NCBI GenBank assembly: GCA_030145325.1
Contig: JAQYVW010000003.1
Coordinates: 37,129-101,128 of the forward strand
Reading direction: 5' to 3'
Origin: Desulfurivibrionaceae bacterium
Lineage (GTDB): Bacteria; Desulfobacterota; Desulfobulbia; Desulfobulbales; UBA5123
Length of the DNA stretch: 64,000 nt
In this document: positions 56,931 through 64,000 of the stretch, piece after piece
How positions within the stretch are numbered: the first letter of the stretch is position 1
Layout: every line of letters begins with the position of its first letter
Position numbers and translations under genes: made by a program
The notes under the pieces: generated by a model
Database searches by the model: none
What the model was told of the DNA's origin: nothing
What the model saw: only the letters and a program-made list of their open reading frames with translations

Positions 56931-57713
56931 ATGGAAATTCTACCCGATCTTTCGATCTGCGTGATTGCCCGGCAAGGCGGCGAGACCATTACCGGTTTCC
57001 TGCACGTCCTGTTCGATGCCCCCGGCTATGTGGATCTCCAGGTCATTGTTCTGGTGGCGGATAACGCTCTTGCCGACCAACTGGGGCAGGAGTTTGCCGA
57101 GGCGCTGGTCTTTGCGGAAGAAGATTTGGCGGTGGCCGATGCGGTTCTCTATAACCGGGCCTTACGGTTTGCCACCGGTCGTTACCTGGCTCTGGTGAAC
57201 GAGGGTGTTGTCTGTACGCCTGGTGCTTTGGAACGGCTGCTGGATTTTATGGAGGATGTGCCGGATGTGGGCGTGGTGGGGCCCAGGTTGGTTCTTCCTT
57301 CCGGGTTGGTGGCGGGCTCTGTGCGGCGATTTCTTTCTCTTCCCGCTTTCTTGTTGCTGGATTGTTTATCTTTACAGAAGGGCTGGTTGGTAAAATCCCT
57401 CTGGCGGCGTCATTTTCTCACTGACTGGGATCGAGCTTCCAGTCGTGAGGTGCAATGGTTATCTGATCTGTTCCTCCTTTTTCGCCGGGAAGTTCTTGAT
57501 GATATCGGTTGGTTAGATGAGTCCTATGGTGAACGATACGCTGGCCTTGACTATTGCCACCGGGCGCGGCAGGCTGCGTGGCATAATCATTTTCTCCACG
57601 ATCCTGAAATGGTTATGAGTATTGCCCCGGCAGAGGCCAGTGAGGTTGGTTGGCAGACAATGGTTGACGGCTTACGTTTCTTAGGCAAAAAATGGTGGAG
57701 ATCCTGGGTCTGA
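56931..57713 (+). CDS. Glycosyltransferase family 2 protein
   Basis: 260 aa, GT-A fold. N-terminal DLSICVIARQGGETITGFL; a middle region with the usual order but few exact motifs (LYNRALRFATGRYLALVNEGVV, VGVVGPRLVLPSG); late EVQWLSDLFLLFRREVLDDIGWLDESYGERYAGLDYCHRARQ, the ED/Q-x-x-RW-like acceptor region. The DxD position is read as NEG, which is weak. Probably transfers sugar to a cell-surface glycan. A MITE ends 1 bp before the ATG, and the only upstream Shine-Dalgarno candidate is GCGAG from the duplicated target, so translation may be reduced. Confidence 0.82.
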   Translation: MEILPDLSICVIARQGGETITGFLHVLFDAPGYVDLQVIVLVADNALADQLGQEFAEALVFAEEDLAVADAVLYNRALRFATGRYLALVNEGVVCTPGALERLLDFMEDVPDVGVVGPRLVLPSGLVAGSVRRFLSLPAFLLLDCLSLQKGWLVKSLWRRHFLTDWDRASSREVQWLSDLFLLFRREVLDDIGWLDESYGERYAGLDYCHRARQAAWHNHFLHDPEMVMSIAPAEASEVGWQTMVDGLRFLGKKWWRSWV

Positions 57714-57838
57714 GTTCTTGGGTTGGGAAAGGGATTCATACGGCAGAAAAAGCATCATTACAAGGGGTTAAAATCTTGCCGGGAGCAAGGACTGATCCGG
57801 CCAACAACTCAAAAAAAACTTTTACCTGACCAACAAGG

Positions 57839-57867
57839 TTGACATCATTCTTTTTTGACGCTATTTT
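57839..57867 (+). promoter_or_regulatory. Sigma70-type promoter of acsE
   Basis: TTGACA (57839-57844), 17-bp spacer, TATTTT (57862-57867), about 105 bp upstream of the acsE start. Confidence 0.5.
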
Positions 57868-57971
57868 CACAGGTTACTGTTCGTCGTCCAATGAACAGAG
57901 GCAGAATGGCAAACACGACTGTTAACGAGTCTTTTTCGTATTGAATAACCAACATTTTAAGGAGAGAATCG

Positions 57972-58868
57972 ATGGGTAACACTATCTTGGGAATTGCTGA
58001 GAGCATCAATATCATGGGTACCCGCAGCGGTAACGCGATGAAAGAGCGGATCGCGGGCCCGGTACAGGAAATGGCCAAGGAAGAGTCCGCCGCTGGCGCC
58101 GCTTACCTTGACCTCAACATCGGACCTGCCCGCAAGGACGGCACCGAGTTGATGCCTTGGATGGTTGAGACCGTTGAGGCTGCCAGCGATACTCCCCTCT
58201 GTCTTGATACCACCAACACCGATGCCATGGAGGCCGGTTTCAAGGTAGTTAAAAATAAAGCCGATGCAATCATGAACTCCATCTCCGCCCAGCCTGAGCG
58301 GATGGAAAAACTGATCCCGGTTGCTGCCGAGGCTGGTTGTAACGTGGTTGCCCTCCTCTGGGGACCTGACGGCATGCCCCGTGACTCCAACGAGCGCGCC
58401 GCCATGGCTGTTGACTTGATGATGGCTCTGGCCGAGGCTGGAATCCCCAACGAGAAGATGCTCTTTGATCCCATCGCCACCCCCATCACCTTGGGTACCG
58501 ATCAGATCAACTCTGCTTTTGAGTTCTTGGCCATGATTCAGGACATCGCCCCCGGCGCTGGTTCCACCATCGGCCTCTCCAATGTTTCCAACGGTGTTGC
58601 CGAGCATCTGCGCAAGCACCTTGATCGTACCTACCTGATTATGCTCATGTACTACGGCCTCTCCACTGCCATCGTTAATTCTTACGACACTGAGTTGATG
58701 GCCATCTGCAAGGGCGAGCGTCAAGAGCATGTGGACCTGATCCACGGCATGATGGACGGCAACGATGTCGATCCTTCTACCCTCTCCGGGATCGCCCTTG
58801 AGCATTACAAGACTTACAAGTGTCTCACCGGTGAAACGCTCTTCTCCGAGTCCTGGCTCGAATTATAG
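57972..58868 (+). CDS. acsE: Methyltetrahydrofolate:corrinoid/iron-sulfur protein methyltransferase
   Basis: 298-aa TIM-barrel pterin-binding methyltransferase of the Wood-Ljungdahl pathway, moving the methyl group from CH3-H4folate to the Co(I) corrinoid protein. Motifs: ILGIAESINIMGTRSG; AAGAAYLDLNIGPARKDG with the conserved Asp-Asn; PLCLDTTNTDAME; CNVVALLWGPDGMPRD; FDPIATPITLGTDQIN; STIGLSNVSNGVAEHLR. AAGGAG 9 bp upstream. Strongly biased codons suggest high expression. No acsA/B/C/D gene is in the window. Confidence 0.93.
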   Translation: MGNTILGIAESINIMGTRSGNAMKERIAGPVQEMAKEESAAGAAYLDLNIGPARKDGTELMPWMVETVEAASDTPLCLDTTNTDAMEAGFKVVKNKADAIMNSISAQPERMEKLIPVAAEAGCNVVALLWGPDGMPRDSNERAAMAVDLMMALAEAGIPNEKMLFDPIATPITLGTDQINSAFEFLAMIQDIAPGAGSTIGLSNVSNGVAEHLRKHLDRTYLIMLMYYGLSTAIVNSYDTELMAICKGERQEHVDLIHGMMDGNDVDPSTLSGIALEHYKTYKCLTGETLFSESWLEL

Positions 58869-58884
58869 GAATTGACCGCATGGC

Positions 58885-58995
58885 ACCGCATCTGCTTTGT
58901 CATCGGCATGCTCGCATAGAGGGGCTATTGCTCGCATACCTCTTCCGCGCACCTGCAGCACCCTGCGATCAATTACTTTGATTGTTTCGTTGGGA
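58885..58995. repeat. Structured intergenic repeat
   Basis: Palindrome-rich sequence after acsE (GGCATGCTCGCATAG with GCTATTGCTCGCATAC, then GATCAATTACTTTGATTG). Its order of elements resembles the one at 61165-61310 (ATAGC palindrome centre, then AATTACTT). Possibly the same repeat family. Confidence 0.4.
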
Positions 58996-59033
58996 GGCTA
59001 CAATGACGAATGACAGGCAGTTTTAGTTTTGTA

Positions 59034-59060
59034 AGAGGGGGCTTTCGGGCTCCCTCTTGC
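59034..59060 (+). terminator. Intrinsic terminator after acsE
   Basis: AAGAGGG-GGC-TTTC-GGGCTC-CCTCTT hairpin (59034-59059), with a weak T tract on exit. Confidence 0.65.
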
Positions 59061-59094
59061 TTTTGGTAAGCCCGGCAGAGAGGAGGGTGGGCGC

Positions 59095-59670
59095 GTGGCT
59101 GATATCCCCTTGCATCATTTTATCTATGGTAATTGTCGTGATTTTGTTACCGGCGAGGAGCTTGTCGATACTGATGATGAGCGCGTCCGGCAGGAGCTTG
59201 CCCGCCTACTGGTGGAGGAAAAGGGCTATGCCAAGGAAGATCTTGAGCCGCGTTTGAAAATTGAGACCCTCTTTGCCAAACAGTTTGTGGTTTCAAAGAT
59301 TGATCTGGTGGTGAAGATTGATGGTCGTCGGTTATTGGCGATTCGTTACGGGCCAGGTTCATTGGTGACCCGTGAGCGTGCAGCCATTGCTGCCGCCCAC
59401 GTTCTTGATCCGGGGCAGCGCATCCCTTTGGTGTTGATTACCAACGGTAAAGATGCCGAGTTTATCGACACCCTCACCGGCACCGTGCTGGGTAATGGCA
59501 TGGCCGCAATCCCCCTCCGGGAAGATATTGAGGCCATGGCGAAATTTTTGGATTTTTCCCCGTACCCGGAAAGTAAACGGGAACGGGAGTTACGAATATT
59601 GAATGCCTACGACGTGCAGGTCTGTTGCGCTGGTTCTCCATGCGCTTTGCCCAAAGCGCCGGAGGGGTGA
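59095..59670 (+). CDS. Stand-alone HsdR N-terminal-like protein (PD-(D/E)xK fold, probably inactive)
   Basis: 191 aa, GTG start behind GGAGG. Resembles the HSDR_N_2 domain of type I restriction R subunits: ERVRQELARLLVEEKGYAKEDLEPRLKI, then SKIDLVVKIDGRRLLAIRYGPGSL, then ERAAIAAAHVLDPGQRIPLVLITNGKDAEF. The Asp of the nuclease fold is present, but the E-x-K that should follow reads AIRYG, so cleavage is doubtful. No hsdM, hsdS or helicase part is nearby. Role unknown. Short members with this GPGSL variant look like a separate, non-restriction family. Confidence 0.75.
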   Translation: MADIPLHHFIYGNCRDFVTGEELVDTDDERVRQELARLLVEEKGYAKEDLEPRLKIETLFAKQFVVSKIDLVVKIDGRRLLAIRYGPGSLVTRERAAIAAAHVLDPGQRIPLVLITNGKDAEFIDTLTGTVLGNGMAAIPLREDIEAMAKFLDFSPYPESKRERELRILNAYDVQVCCAGSPCALPKAPEG

Positions 59671-59676
59671 TAAAGC

Positions 59677-59770
59677 TGTTTTAAGTTTTAAGCGGTGGGG
59701 CGATTCTCCAACTTCTCCCATCGCATCCCGTGCTCCAAATACCTAAAACCTAAAACTTAAAACCTAAAAC
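59677..59770. repeat. Heptamer CCTAAAA tandem repeats with upstream complement
   Basis: Four 7-bp units (CCTAAAA x2, CTTAAAA, CCTAAAA) at 59742-59769. TTTTAAGTTTTA at about 59678-59689 is complementary to them, so a weak hairpin is possible between the HsdR-N-like gene and the DAHP synthase gene. Confidence 0.6.
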
Positions 59771-59795
59771 TCATTATTTAAATCGGAGTCTTCCC

Positions 59796-61148
59796 ATGTC
59801 TGCCAACTCTTCTGTCTGGAATAAAACCAGCTGGCGTGATTTTCCTGTTGTTCAACAACCCAATTGGCCTGATCGTGATGTCCACGAACAAACGGTGCAG
59901 GAGCTTTCCGATTTGCCGCCATTGGTCTTTGCCGGTGAGATCCGGGCGTTGAAACAGCAATTGGCCTTGGCTGCTGAGGGGAAGGCTTTTCTCCTCCAGG
60001 GTGGTGATTGCGCCGAGGATTTTGGTCGTTGCACGGCCCCGGCGGTTCGTGAGTTGCTGAAGGTCATCTTGCAGATGACGGTGGTGCTGGGTTATGCCGG
60101 TGGCAAACAGGTGGTGAAGGTGGGGCGGATGGCTGGCCAATACGCCAAGCCGCGTTCGTCTGATACCGAGATGGTGGATGGCGTTGAGCTGCCCAGCTAC
60201 CGTGGCGACATGGTTAACGGCATTGAGGCTACCCCTGAGGATCGTCGCCCAGACCCGCAGCGGATGGTCAAGGGCTATCATCTTGCCTGCGCCACCATGA
60301 ATATCCTCCGTGCCTTCACCAGGGGCGGTTATGCGGCCTTGGATAGGGTTCACGCCTGGAATAACGAGTTCGTCAAGGGCTCTCCCCAGGGCCAGATGTA
60401 TGACAAGGTCGCTCGTCAGATAGACCAGGCGATCAACTTCATGCGGGTGGTTGGCCTTGATACCGACAATATCCCGCAGTTACAGCAGGCATCTTTTTTC
60501 ACCTCCCACGAGGCATTATTACTGGGCTACGAAGAGGCCATGACCCGCCAGGATTCCACCACCGGTGGCTGGTATGATTGTTCGGCCCATATGGTTTGGA
60601 TCGGTGAGCGTACCCGGCAAGTGGATGGCGCTCATGTGGAATTTTTCCGGGGGATTCTGAACCCCATCGGGGTCAAGATCGGCCCGGATTATGATGTCGA
60701 GAACATAAAAAAACTGGTCACCACCCTCAATGCCGACAAAGAGCCGGGCCGTTTGACCCTGATCACTCGTTTCGGAGCCAAGAAGATCGAAAAATACTTG
60801 CCGGAGCTAGTGCGAGCAGTGAAGGAAACCGGGGTGCCGGTGGTTTGGTGTTGCGATCCCATGCATGGCAACACCTACACCGCCGAAACCGGGCTTAAAA
60901 CCCGGAATTTCGATGATATTTTACATGAGATTCGCTCGTTTTTCGAGATTCACTGGGCTGAGGGGACGATCCCGGGCGGGGTGCATTTCGAGATGACCGG
61001 CGACAACGTTACCGAATGCACCGGCGGTGGTCGCAATATCAGCGACGAGGGCTTACGCCGTAATTACCAGACCAACTGCGATCCACGCCTTAATGCTGAG
61101 CAGAGCCTGGAACTGGCTTTCCAGATTGCCGAGATGATTAGGAATTAG
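59796..61148 (+). CDS. Class II 3-deoxy-7-phosphoheptulonate synthase
   Basis: First step of the shikimate pathway, phosphoenolpyruvate plus erythrose 4-phosphate to DAHP. 450 aa, the class II (plant-like) type. Motifs: FLLQGGDCAEDFGRC (metal Cys), VKVGRMAGQYAKPRS, GERTRQVDGAHVEFFRGI, NPIGVKIGP, WCCDPMHGNT, and GTIPGGVHFEMTGDNVTECTGG with metal His and Glu. Monocistronic here; feedback control cannot be read. Confidence 0.95.
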   Translation: MSANSSVWNKTSWRDFPVVQQPNWPDRDVHEQTVQELSDLPPLVFAGEIRALKQQLALAAEGKAFLLQGGDCAEDFGRCTAPAVRELLKVILQMTVVLGYAGGKQVVKVGRMAGQYAKPRSSDTEMVDGVELPSYRGDMVNGIEATPEDRRPDPQRMVKGYHLACATMNILRAFTRGGYAALDRVHAWNNEFVKGSPQGQMYDKVARQIDQAINFMRVVGLDTDNIPQLQQASFFTSHEALLLGYEEAMTRQDSTTGGWYDCSAHMVWIGERTRQVDGAHVEFFRGILNPIGVKIGPDYDVENIKKLVTTLNADKEPGRLTLITRFGAKKIEKYLPELVRAVKETGVPVVWCCDPMHGNTYTAETGLKTRNFDDILHEIRSFFEIHWAEGTIPGGVHFEMTGDNVTECTGGGRNISDEGLRRNYQTNCDPRLNAEQSLELAFQIAEMIRN

Positions 61149-61164
61149 GGCCCTGCCAGAAAAC

Positions 61165-61310
61165 AAATATCGCGGATCGGAGTCTGCGCTTACCTACTCG
61201 TCCTTTGCCGCGCCTGCTGCGTTACGGCCTCGGTTACATAGCGCTGCTATGCGCCTTCGGCCGTGCCTTGCAGGCACGACAAATTACTTCGCAATCCGGT
61301 GATATTTCTT
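61165..61310. repeat. Palindromic REP/MITE-like intergenic element
   Basis: Imperfect terminal inverted repeat (AAATATCGCGGAT on the left, ATCCGGTGATATTT on the right) enclosing nested palindromes: CATAGCGCTGCTATG, CGGCC/GGCCG and GTGCC-TTGCA-GGCAC. No coding capacity. Lies between the convergent DAHP synthase and YkgJ-like genes and could also end transcripts. Confidence 0.65.
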
Positions 61311-61360
61311 TCCTGCCATGACCCTTTCGTTGTCATGATTGTTTAACAGGTGAAAATATT

Positions 61361-61957
61361 TTAGGGCAGTTTGGGTGGGCCTTGGACCAGCATTTCGGCT
61401 AAGGTCATTTTGACTTTTGGAAGAAGGTTGCGGCGGGGGCCGAGGAAGGCAACCTCCAGGGCTACCAGCTCGCGGTAGAAGTCGGTGCGTTCGACAACGG
61501 GCAGGTCTTGCTGATCGCCGGTGAGTTCCTGGCAGCGAAAGCAGCCGGGGAAACGCATGGCCTGGCCGTCCGGGCGGGTCATTGCTGACGGCACCCCGTG
61601 CATCCGGCAGATCATCAGCCGGTGGGCGTAGAGTGAGCAGAGGCTGTTGTCGATGAGCGGGCACATGGCTTGCGGTCGTACCCCTTTCACCAGAGATGCC
61701 TGGCACTCCTCGACATAAGTTTTGGCCCGCGCCAGCAGTTCCTGGCGCCGATCCTCCGGCAAGGCCATCACCCCGTCCCAGAGGTAGGCCCATTCAATGT
61801 AGGTGTGGTGCTGAAAGTAGCTGTCGCAACAGTTATCCGGGCAACCCTGGCAGGAAAAATCAAGTTCGGCGGCAACTCGGTCGTAGGCCTCTTCCATCTG
61901 TTGGTAGAGCCCGGCGATTCTTTCAGTAAGTTCGGCAGACAGTATTTTTTTTGACAT
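61361..61957 (-). CDS. YkgJ family cysteine-cluster protein
   Basis: About 198 aa from the ATG at 61957 (MSKKILSAELTERIA); GTG 61969 and upstream ATGs are possible but longer forms run into the divergent gene. Cys cluster: SCQGCPDNCCDSYF (about residues 38-50), then MCPLIDNSLCSLYAHRLMICRMHG and FPGCFRCQ, the CxxCCx(n)C layout of YkgJ-like proteins that probably bind zinc or iron-sulphur. Function not established in the family. Divergent from the phosphohexomutase gene. Confidence 0.82.
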   Translation of the reverse strand: MSKKILSAELTERIAGLYQQMEEAYDRVAAELDFSCQGCPDNCCDSYFQHHTYIEWAYLWDGVMALPEDRRQELLARAKTYVEECQASLVKGVRPQAMCPLIDNSLCSLYAHRLMICRMHGVPSAMTRPDGQAMRFPGCFRCQELTGDQQDLPVVERTDFYRELVALEVAFLGPRRNLLPKVKMTLAEMLVQGPPKLP

Positions 61958-62027
61958 TTCTTTACTCACGAAAAGTTGAAAGGGGGACATCTTACCCCAT
62001 TCCATCGATATTTGAAAGGAGCACTCC

Positions 62028-63377
62028 ATGACCATTCCTTCCTGTTTCAAGGCCTACGACCTACGTGGCAAGGTTCCCGATGAATTAGATGAGGATCTCG
62101 CCTACCGCATCGGCCAAGCCTGCGCTGCCCATCTTGCTCCGAAAAAAATTGCCATCGGTCATGATATCCGTCTTTCCGGTCCTTCCCTGGCAACCGCCCT
62201 TATCAAGGGTTTTACCGATGCCGGGGTTGATGTGTTGGATCTGGGGCAATGCGGCACCGAGGAGATCTATTTCGCCGCCTTTCATCTGGAGGTGGCTGGC
62301 GGCATCATCGTCACCGCCAGCCACAACCCCGCCGAGTACAACGGCATGAAGTTCGTTCGCGAAGGAGCCCGGCCCATCTCCGGCGACACCGGTCTGGACG
62401 AGATCGCCAGGCTGGCAGCAGCGGGAAAATCGATAAAGTCGGCCTCTCCCGGCACCGTCACTGCTTACGATAATCGTACGGCCTATATCAAGCATCTGCT
62501 GGGCTATGTGGAGGTGAAAAACTTCCAGCCCCTAAAGCTGGTGGTGAACAGCGGCAACGGCTGCGCCGGGGTGGTGATCGACCAACTGGAAAAACATCTC
62601 CCCTTTTCCTTCACCAAGGTACAGCACCAGCCCGACGGTACCTTCCCCAACGGCGTCCCCAACCCCCTGTTGCCGGAAAATCGCGAGGCCACCGCGAAAG
62701 CGGTCCGCGCAAGCGGCGCAGCCATGGGCATTGCCTGGGACGGCGATTTTGACCGTTGCTTCCTTTTTGACGAAACCGGCGCTTTCATCGAGGGTTATTA
62801 CATGGTGGGGCTGTTGGCCCAGGCCATCCTCGCCAAGACCCCCGGAGCCAAGATCATCCACGATCCTCGCCTGGTCTGGAATACGGTGGAGTTGGTGGAA
62901 AAATCTGGCGGTGTGCCGGTGATGAGCAAGACCGGCCACGCCTTTATCAAGGAGCGAATGCGTAAGGAGGATGCAGTCTACGGCGGCGAGATGAGCGCCC
63001 ACCACTACTTTCGTGATTTTGCCTACTGCGACTCCGGGATGATCCCCTGGTTGTTGGTGGCCGAGATTTTATCCGCCAGCGGTCGCAAGCTTTCCGAACT
63101 GGTCAGCGATATGCAGGCGGCTTACCCAGTGAGCGGCGAGATCAACAGCCGGGTGGCTGACGCTGATGCGGCCATTGCCAAGGTGGAAGCTTTTTACGCT
63201 GATACGTCGGGAGAGAAGGATTACACCGATGGCCTAAGCTTCACCGCCGCCACCTTTCGTTTCAATATCAGAAAATCCAACACCGAACCGGTGCTGCGCT
63301 TGAACGTTGAAACCCGTGGCGACCGGAAGTTGATGGAGGAGAAAACCGAAGAATTGCTTGGGTTGATCCGGGGGTGA
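62028..63377 (+). CDS. Phosphomannomutase/phosphoglucomutase
   Basis: 449-aa alpha-D-phosphohexomutase interconverting hexose 1- and 6-phosphates for surface polysaccharide synthesis. Active-site Ser in [20 protein letters not shown] (about 95-115), metal loop in [14 protein letters not shown] (about 240-253), sugar loop [19 protein letters not shown] (about 320), and C-terminal phosphate loop [21 protein letters not shown] precedes the ATG. Could supply sugars for the glycosyltransferase upstream. Confidence 0.93.
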   Translation: MTIPSCFKAYDLRGKVPDELDEDLAYRIGQACAAHLAPKKIAIGHDIRLSGPSLATALIKGFTDAGVDVLDLGQCGTEEIYFAAFHLEVAGGIIVTASHNPAEYNGMKFVREGARPISGDTGLDEIARLAAAGKSIKSASPGTVTAYDNRTAYIKHLLGYVEVKNFQPLKLVVNSGNGCAGVVIDQLEKHLPFSFTKVQHQPDGTFPNGVPNPLLPENREATAKAVRASGAAMGIAWDGDFDRCFLFDETGAFIEGYYMVGLLAQAILAKTPGAKIIHDPRLVWNTVELVEKSGGVPVMSKTGHAFIKERMRKEDAVYGGEMSAHHYFRDFAYCDSGMIPWLLVAEILSASGRKLSELVSDMQAAYPVSGEINSRVADADAAIAKVEAFYADTSGEKDYTDGLSFTAATFRFNIRKSNTEPVLRLNVETRGDRKLMEEKTEELLGLIRG

Positions 63378-63458
63378 CATCACCCAAATCAGCCGCAAGG
63401 TGAGAAGGGCGTCTGGCTGATGTTCAAGTTTCCTTGTGTTGACCTTAGGTATTGTGAT

Positions 63459-63495
63459 ATATATAACCCATAAAGTCAATTAATGGGTTATATAT
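63459..63495. promoter_or_regulatory. Palindromic operator over the XRE regulator start codon
   Basis: Perfect 13-bp inverted repeat ATATATAACCCAT (63459-63471) / ATGGGTTATATAT (63483-63495) with an 11-bp centre. The right arm includes the first bases of the start codon, ideal for autorepression. Confidence 0.85.
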
Positions 63496-63838
63496 GCCTC
63501 ATGAAAATCGAATTAAGAAGAGCCTGCCGCCAGAAGTATCCGCCGTCATCTTGCAACTGGGAGAACGAATCAAGATTGCCCGGAAACGACGCGCCTTGAC
63601 CATGGAAGAGATGGCCTCGCGCATGTTCGTGACCAGAAAGACGCTTTCCCGCCTGGAAAACGGCGATCCCGGCGTTTCGCTGGCGGTGTTTGCCTCAGCC
63701 CTCTGGGTGCTGGGGCTGGAGAAGGAGCTGGGCACCGTCGCCGTGCCGGAGCAGGACAAGGTCGGACTCTACCGGGAGCAACAGCGTCTGCCGAAGAGGG
63801 TGCGCCACGTCGAAGAAGCCAATGACCTCGATTTCTAA
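63494..63838 (+). CDS. XRE family regulator, HipB-like, without a HipA partner
   Basis: 114 aa. Helix-turn-helix about 25-80: LGERIKIARKRRALTMEEMASRMFVTRKTLSRLENGDPGVSLAVFASALWVLG, the HipB-type pattern with an R-rich first helix. The C-terminus (VPEQDKVGLYREQQRLPKRVRH) matches the tail seen in antitoxins paired with HipA kinases. No hipA frame follows in the last 162 bp of the window, which shows no recognisable gene, though hipA could begin past the window edge. Its own palindrome suggests it represses itself. Confidence 0.85.
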   Translation: MPHENRIKKSLPPEVSAVILQLGERIKIARKRRALTMEEMASRMFVTRKTLSRLENGDPGVSLAVFASALWVLGLEKELGTVAVPEQDKVGLYREQQRLPKRVRHVEEANDLDF

Positions 63839-64000
63839 GGGTCTGTAGGAAAATAATTTCTGATTACCAGCGAGTTTCAGCCAACTTTAGGAATAATCTC
63901 ATTTAATGTTCATTTTCTTTGTTTGCCCAAAGAAAACGAACCAGCAGCGAAGCGGCGAAAGAAACGGCACCCTGTGTCACTCGCCATGTGGTCAAGCCAC

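Overview
The window looks like chromosome from an anaerobic, respiring member of the Desulfobacterota, most likely near the Desulfobulbales. This is inferred from gene content: an AcsE-type methyltetrahydrofolate:corrinoid methyltransferase and a RACo-like corrinoid activator (Wood-Ljungdahl carbon metabolism), a tetrahaem cytochrome c, and many multi-domain signalling kinases with Cys-rich PAS segments. No rRNA or ribosomal protein gene is present to fix the taxonomy.

Region by region. (1) 1-6.3 kb holds a TetR regulator divergent from a phosphate uptake pair (DUF47/PhoU-like accessory plus PiT permease), then a reverse-strand hemC-bioA-ddl operon. (2) 6.5-6.9 kb has tRNA-Asn (reverse) and tRNA-Pro (forward), each followed by an intrinsic terminator. 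(3) 7.0-18.1 kb is a defence island. It contains a frameshifted PIN-domain toxin, a Fic-domain protein whose upstream region carries four direct repeats with an exact 24-bp period, a decayed two-repeat CRISPR-like sequence, and a complete jetABCD Wadjet-type anti-plasmid operon. Three same-orientation copies of one HUH (REP-associated) transposase, one full-length and two relics, separate these cassettes. (4) 18.3-23.3 kb is housekeeping: AI-2E-type permease, branched-chain aminotransferase, groES-groEL and a tRNA with a CAT anticodon. (5) 23.3-25.7 kb is a 2.3-kb AT-richer insertion. It lies between two ~97-bp direct repeats that begin inside the 3' end of that tRNA, and it encodes two unrecognised proteins, one small with a single membrane helix and one of ~418 aa with three C-terminal helices. 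(6) 25.9-33.4 kb has a Pmp3/YqaE protein, a four-gene operon (tetrahaem cytochrome c, haem-motif hybrid kinase, response regulator, REC-kinase) and a GGDEF-EAL protein. (7) 33.6-42.3 kb has an ABC-F ATPase, a sigma54 activator with a degenerate phosphatase-like N-terminus, a small ORF, a DEAD-box helicase, and a threonine-to-glycine pair (tdh, kbl). (8) 42.5-51.1 kb is a signalling cluster: secreted histidine phosphatase, diguanylate cyclase, a 1.44-kb-residue-scale hybrid kinase sharing the cyclase's sensor domain, a REC-kinase and a REC-HD-GYP phosphodiesterase. (9) 51.2-64 kb has YihY-like and AsmA-like envelope proteins, the RACo-like activator, a glycosyltransferase with a 140-bp MITE at its start codon, acsE, a lone HsdR-N-like protein, class II DAHP synthase, a YkgJ-like cysteine-cluster protein, a phosphohexomutase, and an orphan XRE/HipB-like regulator with a palindromic operator over its start codon.

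The most interesting parts are the transposase-partitioned defence island, the tRNA-flanked mini-island with unknown genes, and the cytochrome/haem-kinase operon. All functional statements are read from sequence motifs. No database search could be run.
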